From the NCBI GenBank assembly GCA_004556395.1, contig SFHK01000004.1:1-64000 (forward strand): a stretch of DNA of 64,000 nt, in the 5' to 3' direction. Below, in pieces: positions 8,899-16,088 of the stretch (its first letter is position 1; every line of letters begins with the position of its first letter). This stretch comes from Clostridiales bacterium (GTDB lineage Bacteria; Bacillota; Clostridia; Christensenellales; Aristaeellaceae). The notes under the pieces are model-generated. The model saw only the letters and a program-made list of their open reading frames with translations, searched no databases and was not told the origin of the DNA. Position numbers and translations under genes: made by a program.

Positions 8899-8927
8899 AT
8901 TATACACCGTAAAAACCGCTTTGTCAA
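8899..8927 (-). promoter_or_regulatory. Consensus promoter of the leader peptide/symporter
   Basis: TTGACA (8927-8922) and TATAAT (8904-8899) with a 17-bp spacer, a perfect sigma-A match on the minus strand. Transcription starts about 20 nt before the leader-peptide ATG. Confidence 0.9.
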
Positions 8928-9110
8928 TACTTTAGCGCTTAAAAGCGATAAAATATTTTCGGCGGCGCGGCACCTGTTACCCTTTTTTCCGGAAAGCGTT
9001 GCAGGATAAAGCACATTTGCACGGAGAAGTAAAACCAAAAAAATAGTTCTTTTATTTTCTTGTAAAATATGTTAAAATACATTACGAAGATTATCGGGAG
9101 GCTGACTCGA

Positions 9111-11573
9111 ATGAAAATACCGAAAAAACTGAACAAGATAGTCGGAAAAATAGTAAACGGCGTCACGAACGGCGTATCGCAAACATCCGTTAAGGGTAAA
9201 GACGCTTTTTTTCCACCGGAGGACGGTATCGGCGACGCATGCAGACTCGCCGCGGCGGAAAGTATTGTTCTTTTGAAAAACAACGGCAGTGTGCTGCCGC
9301 TGACCCCCGACAACACGGTGTCAGTTTTCGGACGTGTGCAGTATGACACGTTTTTTGTCGGTTACGGCTCCGGCGGCGACGTTAACGCGCACTATACCGT
9401 CAGCATTTCCGACGGACTGAAAGCAAATAAAAGTATTCGCATCAATGAAAAGCTTGACGCCGTTTACGCCAAATGGCGAAAGGAAAATCCCGTAGACAAC
9501 GGTTTTTGGGGACACTGGCCGATGTGTTATGACGAAATGCCGCTGTCCGAGGCGCTCGTAGCAGAAGCGGCAAGAAATTCGGATACGGCGTTCGTTGTTA
9601 TCGGCAGAGCCGCAGGCGAGGACAGAGAAAACACGCTTGAAAAGGGCAGCTATTATCTTACCGACGAAGAAGAACGCATGTTATCGCTTGTAACCCGTTA
9701 TTTCAAACGCACATGCGTGATACTGAACATCGGCGGTATATTTGATTTTTCGTGGATCGAGAAATACAATATTCCGTGCGCGCTCATCTGCTGGCAGGGC
9801 GGCATGGAGACGGGCAATGCGGTTGCCGATGTTGTGTCGGGTGACGTAACTCCTTCCGGCAAGCTGACGGACTCGATTGCACGTGAGTATGCGGATTATC
9901 CGTCCGCAGCGAATTTCGGCGGAAAAAAGCTCAATAAATATGTTGAAGATATTTTCGTCGGCTACAGATACTTTGAGACATTTTGTCCGGAAAAGGTTCT
10001 GTTCCCGTTCGGTTACGGATTATCGTATACGACCTTTGATTATTCGGAAATAAAACTGAATGAAAGCGGCGGCGATTTTTCATTGTCGCTGAAAGTGACA
10101 AACACAGGCAAATTAAACGGTAAGGAAACAGTTCAGGTATATTGCGCGTTTAACGGCGACAAGCTGCCGAACCCGGCTATGCGTCTCGTCGCATTTGCGA
10201 AGACAAAAGAAATTGCTCCCGGCGAAACACAAAACCTGACGCTTGATTTTACTGCTTACACGCTTGCATCATATGATGACAACGGCGTAACGGGACACAA
10301 ATCGGCATATGTTCTTGAAAAAGGCGATTACGATATAAGAATCGGCACGGACGTTCGTCACACCGTTTCGGCAGGCGTTCACAAAGAAAAAAAGCTGCGC
10401 GTCTGTGAACAACTCACCGAAGTCTCGGCGGTTGCATACGAAAACAGATTTATGCGACTCCGCCCGCTTTATTCCGACGGAAAAGTGTCGGTCACATTTG
10501 AGCCGTCGCCCGTCAGAACCGTTGATTTGAAGGAAGAAATACTTGATTCGCTCCCGCCGTACATTGCAAGAACAGACAGAAGCATTACGCTTGACGATGT
10601 TCTGAACGGCAGGGCAACGCCCGAAGACCTCGCAGGCACACTGTCGAACGATGAACTCGAAGCTATCACACGCGGCGCATATATAATGAACTCCCCGCTC
10701 GGAGCAAAAGGAAACGCATCGGTTTTCTGCGGAGTGCTCCCCTCCCTGCGTGAAAAGGGTATTCCTCCCATCACCTGCACCGACGGCCCCTCCGGAATAC
10801 GTCTTTCACAGTCCTCGGCGCTTCTGCCGAACGGCACTGCTCTCGCATCGACATGGAACGGCGAGCTTGTGAGCAGCCTGTATGAGCTGCTCGGGAAGGA
10901 GATGCTTGCGCGCGGCTCCGATGTGCTGCTTGCTCCCGGTATGAACATACACAGGAACCCTCTGTGCGGCAGAAACTTTGAGTATTTTTCGGAGGATCCG
11001 CTCGTTTCCGGCAAAAGCGCGGCAGCGGTAGTCAGAGGACTTCAACGGACGGGCGTTTCGGCATGCCCGAAGCATTTCTGCTGCAACAATCAGGAGACAC
11101 GCAGAACGAAAAACGATTCCGTTCTTTGCGAGCGTGCACTGCGTGAGATATATCTCAAGGGCTTTGAAATATGTGTAAAAGAAGCGTGTCCCAAAACAAT
11201 AATGACGTCTTACAACAAGATAAACGGCGTTTGGGGACATTATAACTATGAGCTTGTAACCGCAATTCTTCGCGGCGAATGGGGCTTTGACGGCGCGGTC
11301 ATGACAGACTGGTGGATGCAAAGCTCGGTATCGCCCGAATTTCCGAAGCTGAAAGACCAGGCATACAGAGTGCGTGCCGGCGTAGACGTGCTGATGCCCG
11401 GCGGCGCACGCGTCGGAAAAAAAACACCCGACGGAACACTTCTCGCTTCTCTCGGCAGAGAGGAGGGCATTACGCTCGGCGAAATTCAGGCTACGGCGCT
11501 CCGCGTTATTCGTTTTGCAACAAAATTACCGTATAAATTTGTGGATTCAAACAAAAATAGCTCGGAACAGTAA
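9111..11573 (+). CDS. GH3 beta-glucosidase with permuted domain order
   Basis: An 820-residue glycoside hydrolase family 3 enzyme. The domains are in reverse order to the usual family layout. The alpha/beta-sandwich comes first (VLLKNNGSVLPLTP, then DREN..., KGSYYLTDEE), followed by a fibronectin-III-like domain around residues 325-440, and finally the TIM barrel (TCTDGPSGIRLS, NIHRNPLCGRNFEYFSEDP, CPKHFCCNNQE). The catalytic nucleophile is the Asp in AVMTDWW near the C-terminus. Such order is known from Ruminococcus and Butyrivibrio beta-glucosidases. No signal peptide is seen, so a cytoplasmic role on imported oligosaccharides is likely. The start at 9111 is preferred because GGGAGG lies 8-9 nt upstream. 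An in-frame ATG at 9069 sits in promoter-like AT-rich sequence without a ribosome site. Confidence 0.9.
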   Translation: MKIPKKLNKIVGKIVNGVTNGVSQTSVKGKDAFFPPEDGIGDACRLAAAESIVLLKNNGSVLPLTPDNTVSVFGRVQYDTFFVGYGSGGDVNAHYTVSISDGLKANKSIRINEKLDAVYAKWRKENPVDNGFWGHWPMCYDEMPLSEALVAEAARNSDTAFVVIGRAAGEDRENTLEKGSYYLTDEEERMLSLVTRYFKRTCVILNIGGIFDFSWIEKYNIPCALICWQGGMETGNAVADVVSGDVTPSGKLTDSIAREYADYPSAANFGGKKLNKYVEDIFVGYRYFETFCPEKVLFPFGYGLSYTTFDYSEIKLNESGGDFSLSLKVTNTGKLNGKETVQVYCAFNGDKLPNPAMRLVAFAKTKEIAPGETQNLTLDFTAYTLASYDDNGVTGHKSAYVLEKGDYDIRIGTDVRHTVSAGVHKEKKLRVCEQLTEVSAVAYENRFMRLRPLYSDGKVSVTFEPSPVRTVDLKEEILDSLPPYIARTDRSITLDDVLNGRATPEDLAGTLSNDELEAITRGAYIMNSPLGAKGNASVFCGVLPSLREKGIPPITCTDGPSGIRLSQSSALLPNGTALASTWNGELVSSLYELLGKEMLARGSDVLLAPGMNIHRNPLCGRNFEYFSEDPLVSGKSAAAVVRGLQRTGVSACPKHFCCNNQETRRTKNDSVLCERALREIYLKGFEICVKEACPKTIMTSYNKINGVWGHYNYELVTAILRGEWGFDGAVMTDWWMQSSVSPEFPKLKDQAYRVRAGVDVLMPGGARVGKKTPDGTLLASLGREEGITLGEIQATALRVIRFATKLPYKFVDSNKNSSEQ

Positions 11574-11581
11574 TCAGAATA

Positions 11582-11610
11582 TTGCTTTTTAAGTATATAT
11601 ATGTTAAAAT
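11582..11610 (+). promoter_or_regulatory. Promoter of the PAP2 gene
   Basis: TTGCTT (11582-11587) and TAAAAT (11605-11610) with 17-bp spacing, about 48 bp before the start codon. Confidence 0.5.
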
Positions 11611-11657
11611 AATTAAGTTAAAAGTGCAGACAAAATCGGCGCTTTAAGGAGGAAAAT

Positions 11658-12350
11658 ATGGAACAGGTACCTATTATTCTTGCGGAAAATATGACAAAGG
11701 CTTCACAGTGGCTCAACACTGTTTTCGCATCGTTCGACTCCGCGATACTCGATTTTTACTACAATCTCCACAAAGGCTCGATGGGAGGCTTCTTTGATTT
11801 CTTTTTCAAGAACTTTACGCTCCTCGGTGAGGACGGAATTTTTCTTATTCTGCTCTCTCTCATCCTTTTGATGTTTAAAAAGACGCGCAAGGTCGGAGCG
11901 GGAATGCTCGGAGGAATTATCATCGGTGCCCTTTTCACCAACATCACAATAAAAAATATTGTTGCACGTCCGCGTCCCTATGCGACAAGCGAGCTGTGGC
12001 AGAATCGCTGGCACGAAATAAACGGCAATCTCGAAAGCGAATACTCGTTCCCGTCGGGACACACAACGTCGGCAATGGCTGCAATGACGCCGGTTTTCCT
12101 TTTTTGCAAGAAAAACGTAAGCTGGCTCGCATTTCTTTTTGTAATTCTCATGGGTGCGTCGCGCAACTATTTGTTCGTACACTTCCCGTCGGATATTCTC
12201 GGCGGAATAATTGTCGGCGGACTTGCGGGTGTGCTTGCATATCTTATTGTTCAGGCATTCTATAACAAAATATTCCCGAAGAACAAATTCGGAAATTTTG
12301 TTATGGATTTCGATATTCGCAACATCTTTAAAAAGTCTGCAAAGAACTGA
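11658..12350 (+). CDS. PAP2-family membrane phosphatase
   Basis: A 230-residue membrane protein with about six hydrophobic segments and the three-part acid-phosphatase signature of the PAP2 superfamily: KNIVARPRP (K-x6-R-P type) near residue 100, PSGHTTSA in the middle and SRNYLFVHFPSDILGG near residue 170. These supply the phosphate-binding residues, the catalytic His and the charge-relay His/Asp on the outer face. Likely substrates are undecaprenyl pyrophosphate or phosphatidic/phosphatidylglycerol phosphates. The sequence alone does not decide. TAAGGAGGAAAAT precedes the ATG. The gene stands alone with its own promoter and terminator. Confidence 0.85.
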   Translation: MEQVPIILAENMTKASQWLNTVFASFDSAILDFYYNLHKGSMGGFFDFFFKNFTLLGEDGIFLILLSLILLMFKKTRKVGAGMLGGIIIGALFTNITIKNIVARPRPYATSELWQNRWHEINGNLESEYSFPSGHTTSAMAAMTPVFLFCKKNVSWLAFLFVILMGASRNYLFVHFPSDILGGIIVGGLAGVLAYLIVQAFYNKIFPKNKFGNFVMDFDIRNIFKKSAKN

Positions 12351-12358
12351 TATTCTCC

Positions 12359-12396
12359 CTCGCACTCTCCTTTTAACGGAGGGTGCGGGTGTTTTT
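12359..12396 (+). terminator. Terminator after the PAP2 gene
   Basis: CGCACTCTCC (12361-12370) pairs with GGAGGGTGCG (12378-12387, one U-G), flanked by extra pairs and followed by GTGTTTTTATTTT. Confidence 0.8.
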
Positions 12397-12425
12397 ATTT
12401 TGTAAAAAGAGAAAAGGGAAATAAA

Positions 12426-12764
12426 ATGAAAAAAACAGGTAAGATAATGCTTGCGGCTCTCTTTTTCGCCGCATTTGCCGCACTTAATTTATCGGCGGAG
12501 GTATTTCCTGCAGCAAAAGCCGCCGAAACATTTACAGACGGGAATTTCACCTACACGGTTACCGACGGTGCAGCGACAATAACGGGTTTTTCCTCATATT
12601 ACAAGGGCGATGTGACCGTTCCCGAAGCTCTCGGCGGATACACGGTGAAAACAATAGGTGAACACGCATTTGCGGGTTGTTCCGAAATCACGGCTGTACA
12701 TCTCCCCGAAACAGTTACGCTTATTGTCAAGAGCATGAATTGGAAATTCGAAAACATATTCTAA
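12426..12764 (+). pseudogene. Truncated secreted leucine-rich-repeat (BspA-like) protein
   Basis: This 112-residue frame starts with a signal peptide (MKKTGKIMLAALFFAAFAAL...) and continues into a cell-surface LRR_5/BspA-like pattern: YTVTDGAATITGF, TVPEALGGYTVKTIGEHAFAGCSEI. The canonical repeat should go on after HLPETVTLI. Instead the frame turns into VKSMNWKFENIF and stops. The family normally runs for several repeats and hundreds of residues, so this is a 5' fragment. It ends where base composition changes and next to a mobilization-like fragment. I read it as a gene cut by a rearrangement or by an assembly join. Confidence 0.65.
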
Positions 12765-12781
12765 AGTCAGAGGGGTAAGTT

Positions 12782-12934
12782 ATGCCTGACAACAAGAACC
12801 GGAGTCGGCCGATACAGATCAAATTCTTCTTTTCAAGATTGAGTGATGTTCAGCTCCGCAGGAGCGCAGCCGATTTCTCTGAAATCGTTCCGGGGGTTGG
12901 GGCATTTCCCCAACAAGATTGCACGGGTGTATAA
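12782..12934 (+). pseudogene. Possible MobC-like N-terminal remnant
   Basis: A 50-codon frame beginning MPDNKNRSRPIQIKFF behind AGAGGGG. The first 16 residues resemble the opening of small relaxosome accessory (MobC-type) proteins of Firmicute conjugative elements, which typically begin with a basic stretch followed by IQIKF. After this the sequence loses the expected helical protein and becomes unrelated. At 12894-12914 there is GTTGGGG/CCCCAAC, an inverted repeat of the size seen near transfer origins. I infer debris of a mobile element; similarity is judged from memory and needs a search. Confidence 0.35.
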
Positions 12935-13258
12935 ACGCGAGCATTGCTTGCCAAGTGCGTTTCGCAGTTGGCAGGTAATGAGAAGTGGGTACCGCCGTGC
13001 ATTGCTTGCCGGAATGGCAAGCTCCGGTGTGGGTACTCACCGGATTCGCTTGCTATTCTGCAAGGAGATCCCGGTCGTACCACGCCGGATTTCGCAAGTG
13101 TATCTACACTTGCTGTGCTTGCTATTCTCCGTTTCCCATGTTAGCAAGCGCCATCTCCCGAATGGAAATCGGCGGCATCCGCCGCCTTGTCTGCCCAAAG
13201 GCGAAACGGATGGACGCTGTCAATGGCGGCGCAGCCGTTCATCTTGACCATCGTCTTC
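12935..13258. other. Noncoding seam between the two compositional regimes
   Basis: About 320 bp of intermediate composition with no credible gene. Short open frames here overlap each other in several frames and have no ribosome sites. The sequence lies between the mobilization-like fragment and the TIR-bearing repeat of the GC-rich arm. Confidence 0.5.
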
Positions 13259-13384
13259 TTAAGGCACCACCACACAATTCGGCGGCACGTCGGGCGATGT
13301 CTTTTCCGCCATCTGCGGCATGCAAATTCCTCGATTTACCTCCAGTAAACCTTCGAAATTTGCATTTGCATCGGCGTTGCCTTA
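13259..13384 (-). repeat. MITE-like repeat, 41-bp deletion copy
   Basis: Read on the minus strand it runs from TAAGGCAACGCCG to GTGGTGCCTTAA and contains a core with ATGCAAAT, GGTTTACTGGAGG and ATTTGCAT. It matches the element at 31652-31819 along nearly its whole length but lacks about 41 bp next to one terminus. It lies directly downstream of the FeoB-associated gene. Confidence 0.8.
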
Positions 13385-13398
13385 TTTTTTCCGCTTTC

Positions 13399-13560
13399 CT
13401 ATTTCTCCCTGTGCCGCCGACACTGGGACGCGCAATGTGCGCAGTCGCCCGAGCAGCCGCCGCAGCAGCCCCCGCGCTTCGCTTTTCCGCGCCACACGCG
13501 AAACGCAAGGTACGCCAGCGCGGCCACAACGGCAAGCAGGATATAATCGCGCAGACGCAT
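13399..13560 (-). CDS. FeoB-associated Cys-rich membrane protein
   Basis: A 53-residue protein beginning MRLRDYILLAVVAALAYLAF, which is one membrane helix, followed by a basic cysteine-rich tail (GGCCGGCSGDCAHCASQC). This is the layout of the small FeoB-associated family that often follows feoB in Firmicutes. The tail may bind iron or assist transport. Its ATG (13560) overlaps the feoB stop as ATGA, so translation is coupled. A longer upstream in-frame start inside feoB is less likely. Confidence 0.8.
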   Translation of the reverse strand: MRLRDYILLAVVAALAYLAFRVWRGKAKRGGCCGGCSGDCAHCASQCRRHREK

Positions 13561-15548
13561 CAGAACAGCCTCGCAATCGTATACACGACGAACGCCACGA
13601 CCCACGCCACGGAGCATTGCATCAGCACGACTCCGGCCGTCTTCACCGTGGAATTCAGCTCCCGCCGAATCGTGGCCACCGCCGCGACGCAGGGCGTGTA
13701 GAGCAGCGTGAACACGAGGAAGCTCACGGCCGTCTTCATGGTGAACAGCGACGAAATCGAAGCGCTGCCCAGCAGCACCTCCAACGTGCTCACCACGGAT
13801 TCCTTGGCGACAAAGCCGGAGATCAGCGACGTGGCGCAGCGCCAGTCGGCGAAGCCCAGCGGCACAAAGATCGGCTCAATCCAGCGGCCAATCAGCGCCA
13901 GCAGGCTTCCCGCGCTGTCGGAAACGACGTTCAGGCGCGTGTCAAAGCTCTGCAGGAACCAGATGATGATCGTCGCCAGAAAAATAACCGTGAACGCGCG
14001 CTGCAAAAAATCCCTCGCCTTTTCCCACAGAAGCAGCACCACGCTCTTAAAGCCGGGCAGGCGGTAGTTGGGAAGCTCCATCACGAACGGCACAGGCTTT
14101 CCGCGGAACACCGTCCGGTTCATAATCAGCGCCGCCAGTATGCCCACCAGAATGCCCAGAACGTACAGTGAAATCATCACCAGCGCCCGGTAATTCGGGA
14201 AGAACGCCGCGGTGAAGAACGCGTAGATCGAAATCTTCGCCGAGCAGCTCATATACGGCGTGAGCAGAATCGTCATTTTGCGGTCGCGGTCGGAGGACAC
14301 GGTGCGCGTCGCCATGATCGCGGGCACCGAGCAGCCGAAGCCGATCAGCATGGGCACGATGCTGCGCCCGGAAAGGCCGATCTTTCGCAGCGGCTTGTCC
14401 ATCACGAAGGCCACGCGCGCCATATAGCCCGTATCCTCCAAAATGGACAGGAAAAAAAACAACGTCACGATAATCGGCAGAAACACAAGCACACTGCCCA
14501 CGCCCGCGAAGATTCCGTCGATGATCAGGCTCTGAACCACGGGATTGATGCCATAAGCCGTAAGCCCCGAATCCACCAGCCGCGTCAGCGCGTCGATTCC
14601 CACCTCAAGCAGGTCGGACAGCCGCTGGCCGATCACGTCGAACGTCAGATAAAACGTGAGCAGCATCACAAGCAAAAACGCCGGAATCGCCGTATACCGT
14701 CCGGTCAGAATGCGGTCGATCTTCACGGAACGGCTGTGCTCCCGGCTTTCCCGGCACTTCACAACCGCGCGCTCCACCACGCCCTCGATAAAGCGATAGC
14801 GCATGTCCGCCAGCGCCGCGTTGCGGTCGAGCCCTGTCTCCGTCTCCATCTGAACGATGCAATGCTCCAGAAGCTCCTGCTCGTTCTGATCCAGCCCGAG
14901 CGTCTGCGTCAGATTATCCCCGCCCTCGATCAGCTTCGCCGCGCAGAAGCGCGCCGGAACGCCGATTCGCTCGGCATGGTCGGAAATCAGATGCACCACG
15001 GCGTGAATGCAGCGGTGTACCGCCGATTCCTCGTCGCAGAAATCCGTTACCTTCGGAAGCACCTTGCCACGCGACGTCGCAAGCGCCTGACGCACCAGCT
15101 CGGAAACGCCCTCGCCCTTCGCCGCCACAATCGGAACCACCGGTATGCCCAGCGACTCGCTCATCTTCCGCACGTCGATGGAGCCGCCGTTGGCGCGCAC
15201 CTCGTCCATCATGTTCAGCGCCAGCACCATCGGCACGCGCAGCTCCAGAAGCTGCAGCGTCAGATACAGGTTGCGCTCGATGTTCGTCGCGTCCACGATG
15301 TTGATGATGCCATCCGGCTTCTGGTTGAGAATGAAATCTCGGGATACGATTTCCTCCTGCGTATAGGGTCTGAGCGAATAGATCCCCGGCAGATCAACGA
15401 CCGAGCAGCCCTTTTCCCCGCGAATCTCGCCCATCTTCTGATCGACCGTCACGCCCGGAAAATTGCCCACGTGCTGATTCGAGCCGGTGAGCGCGTTGAA
15501 CAGCGTCGTCTTTCCGCAGTTCTGGTTGCCGACAAGCGCAAAAATCAT
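13560..15548 (-). CDS. feoB: Ferrous iron transport protein B
   Basis: A 662-residue Fe(II) transporter with an N-terminal G domain and a polytopic membrane domain. G1 is GNQNCGKTTLFN, G2 lies in GNFPGVTVD, G3 is DLPGIYSL, and G4 is LNMMDE. The membrane part contains the two Gate motifs with key cysteines (IGFGCSVPAIMATRT and YMSCSAKISIY) and ends with several hydrophobic helices. Its ATG overlaps the feoA stop (ATGA) and its own stop overlaps the next start (ATGA), giving a fully coupled three-gene operon. Length is typical for the shorter clostridial FeoB. Confidence 0.97.
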   Translation of the reverse strand: MIFALVGNQNCGKTTLFNALTGSNQHVGNFPGVTVDQKMGEIRGEKGCSVVDLPGIYSLRPYTQEEIVSRDFILNQKPDGIINIVDATNIERNLYLTLQLLELRVPMVLALNMMDEVRANGGSIDVRKMSESLGIPVVPIVAAKGEGVSELVRQALATSRGKVLPKVTDFCDEESAVHRCIHAVVHLISDHAERIGVPARFCAAKLIEGGDNLTQTLGLDQNEQELLEHCIVQMETETGLDRNAALADMRYRFIEGVVERAVVKCRESREHSRSVKIDRILTGRYTAIPAFLLVMLLTFYLTFDVIGQRLSDLLEVGIDALTRLVDSGLTAYGINPVVQSLIIDGIFAGVGSVLVFLPIIVTLFFFLSILEDTGYMARVAFVMDKPLRKIGLSGRSIVPMLIGFGCSVPAIMATRTVSSDRDRKMTILLTPYMSCSAKISIYAFFTAAFFPNYRALVMISLYVLGILVGILAALIMNRTVFRGKPVPFVMELPNYRLPGFKSVVLLLWEKARDFLQRAFTVIFLATIIIWFLQSFDTRLNVVSDSAGSLLALIGRWIEPIFVPLGFADWRCATSLISGFVAKESVVSTLEVLLGSASISSLFTMKTAVSFLVFTLLYTPCVAAVATIRRELNSTVKTAGVVLMQCSVAWVVAFVVYTIARLF

Positions 15549-15775
15549 TTCCCGTCGACCTCCACTTCGATCTTCTCCGCTTCCTCGACGCGCAGCGTAA
15601 GCTCGTATCCGCGAACGCGAATTTCAATCGGATCGCCCATCGGCGCCACCTTCTGAAGCGTCACATGCGTGTGCGGAATCAATCCCATATCCAGCAGCCG
15701 GCATCTCAGCGCTCCATCCCCATGTACCACAGTGATCGTTCCGGACGCGCCCGTCTTTAGTTCATTGAGTGTCAT
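15545..15775 (-). CDS. feoA: Ferrous iron transport protein A
   Basis: A 76-residue SH3-like FeoA: MTLNELKTGASGTITVV, then LRCRLLDMGLIPHTHVTL and a beta-rich end. FeoA is cytoplasmic and modulates FeoB. ATG 15775 is chosen over an upstream in-frame start because AAGGAGAG is 8 nt ahead and the first residues match the family start. The upstream extension would run through the promoter and operator. The stop overlaps the feoB start by ATGA. Confidence 0.95.
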   Translation of the reverse strand: MTLNELKTGASGTITVVHGDGALRCRLLDMGLIPHTHVTLQKVAPMGDPIEIRVRGYELTLRVEEAEKIEVEVDGK

Positions 15776-15796
15776 GGATTTTCTCTCCTTAATATA

Positions 15797-15812
15797 GTTA
15801 GCTTTAGCTAAC
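15797..15812 (-). promoter_or_regulatory. Palindromic operator, probable iron regulator site
   Basis: GTTAGCTTTAGCTAAC is a perfect 7+7 inverted repeat with a 2-bp centre, located just after the predicted feo transcription start and ahead of the feoA ribosome site. Its TTAGCTAA halves resemble DtxR/IdeR-family operators, which would give repression by iron-loaded regulator. A Fur site is the alternative. Confidence 0.6.
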
Positions 15813-15821
15813 TTCAAGAGT

Positions 15822-15850
15822 AAAATACCACGAACAAACACACTTGTCAA
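15822..15850 (-). promoter_or_regulatory. feo operon promoter
   Basis: TTGACA (15850-15845) and TATTTT (15827-15822) with a 17-bp spacer on the minus strand. The palindrome lies about 10 bp downstream of the -10 box. Confidence 0.65.
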
Positions 15851-15920
15851 TACGAAACCGATACTTTTACGGATCATTCCATCCAGAAACCCAGCCGTTT
15901 TCAGGACAAGGCTTCCGCCC

Positions 15921-15992
15921 ACCCCAACATTTGGCAAATAACCAGAATTCTGCTCGCCGTCAGCCCTCACCCCTACATTTGACAAAGAACCA
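15921..15992. repeat. Pair of 24-bp near-direct repeats
   Basis: ACCCCAACATTTGGCAAATA (from 15921) and ACCCCTACATTTGACAAAGA (from 15969), each followed by ACCA, with a period of 48 bp. They lie between the feo promoter and the tRNA terminator. Function unknown. Confidence 0.55.
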
Positions 15993-16025
15993 AAAAAGAG
16001 TCTGAAACTTTCGTTTCAAACTCTT
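15992..16025 (-). terminator. Original tRNA-Lys terminator, now displaced
   Basis: On the minus strand GAAGAGTTTGAAAC pairs with GTTTCAGACTCTT across a GAAA loop and is followed by six T. It ends 3 bp from the attL copy of the tRNA 3' half. Before integration of the element it would have terminated the tRNA-Lys transcript. Confidence 0.75.
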
Positions 16026-16027
16026 CC

Positions 16028-16078
16028 GTACACCTTCAGGGGCTCGAACCCTGGACACCCTGATTAAGAGTCAGGTGC
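16028..16078. repeat. attL: 51-bp duplicate of tRNA-Lys 3' end
   Basis: Identical to 19580-19630 from GTACACCTTCAGGGGCTCGA through GAGTCAGGTGC; it covers the anticodon arm, T arm and 3' acceptor strand. Sequence diverges immediately on the integrase side. Confidence 0.92.
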
Positions 16079-16088
16079 ACACTTATAC

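Noticed and set aside
9069..9110. Upstream ATG for the GH3 gene
   Set aside because: No ribosome site and AT-rich promoter-like sequence; ATG 9111 has GGGAGG at proper spacing.
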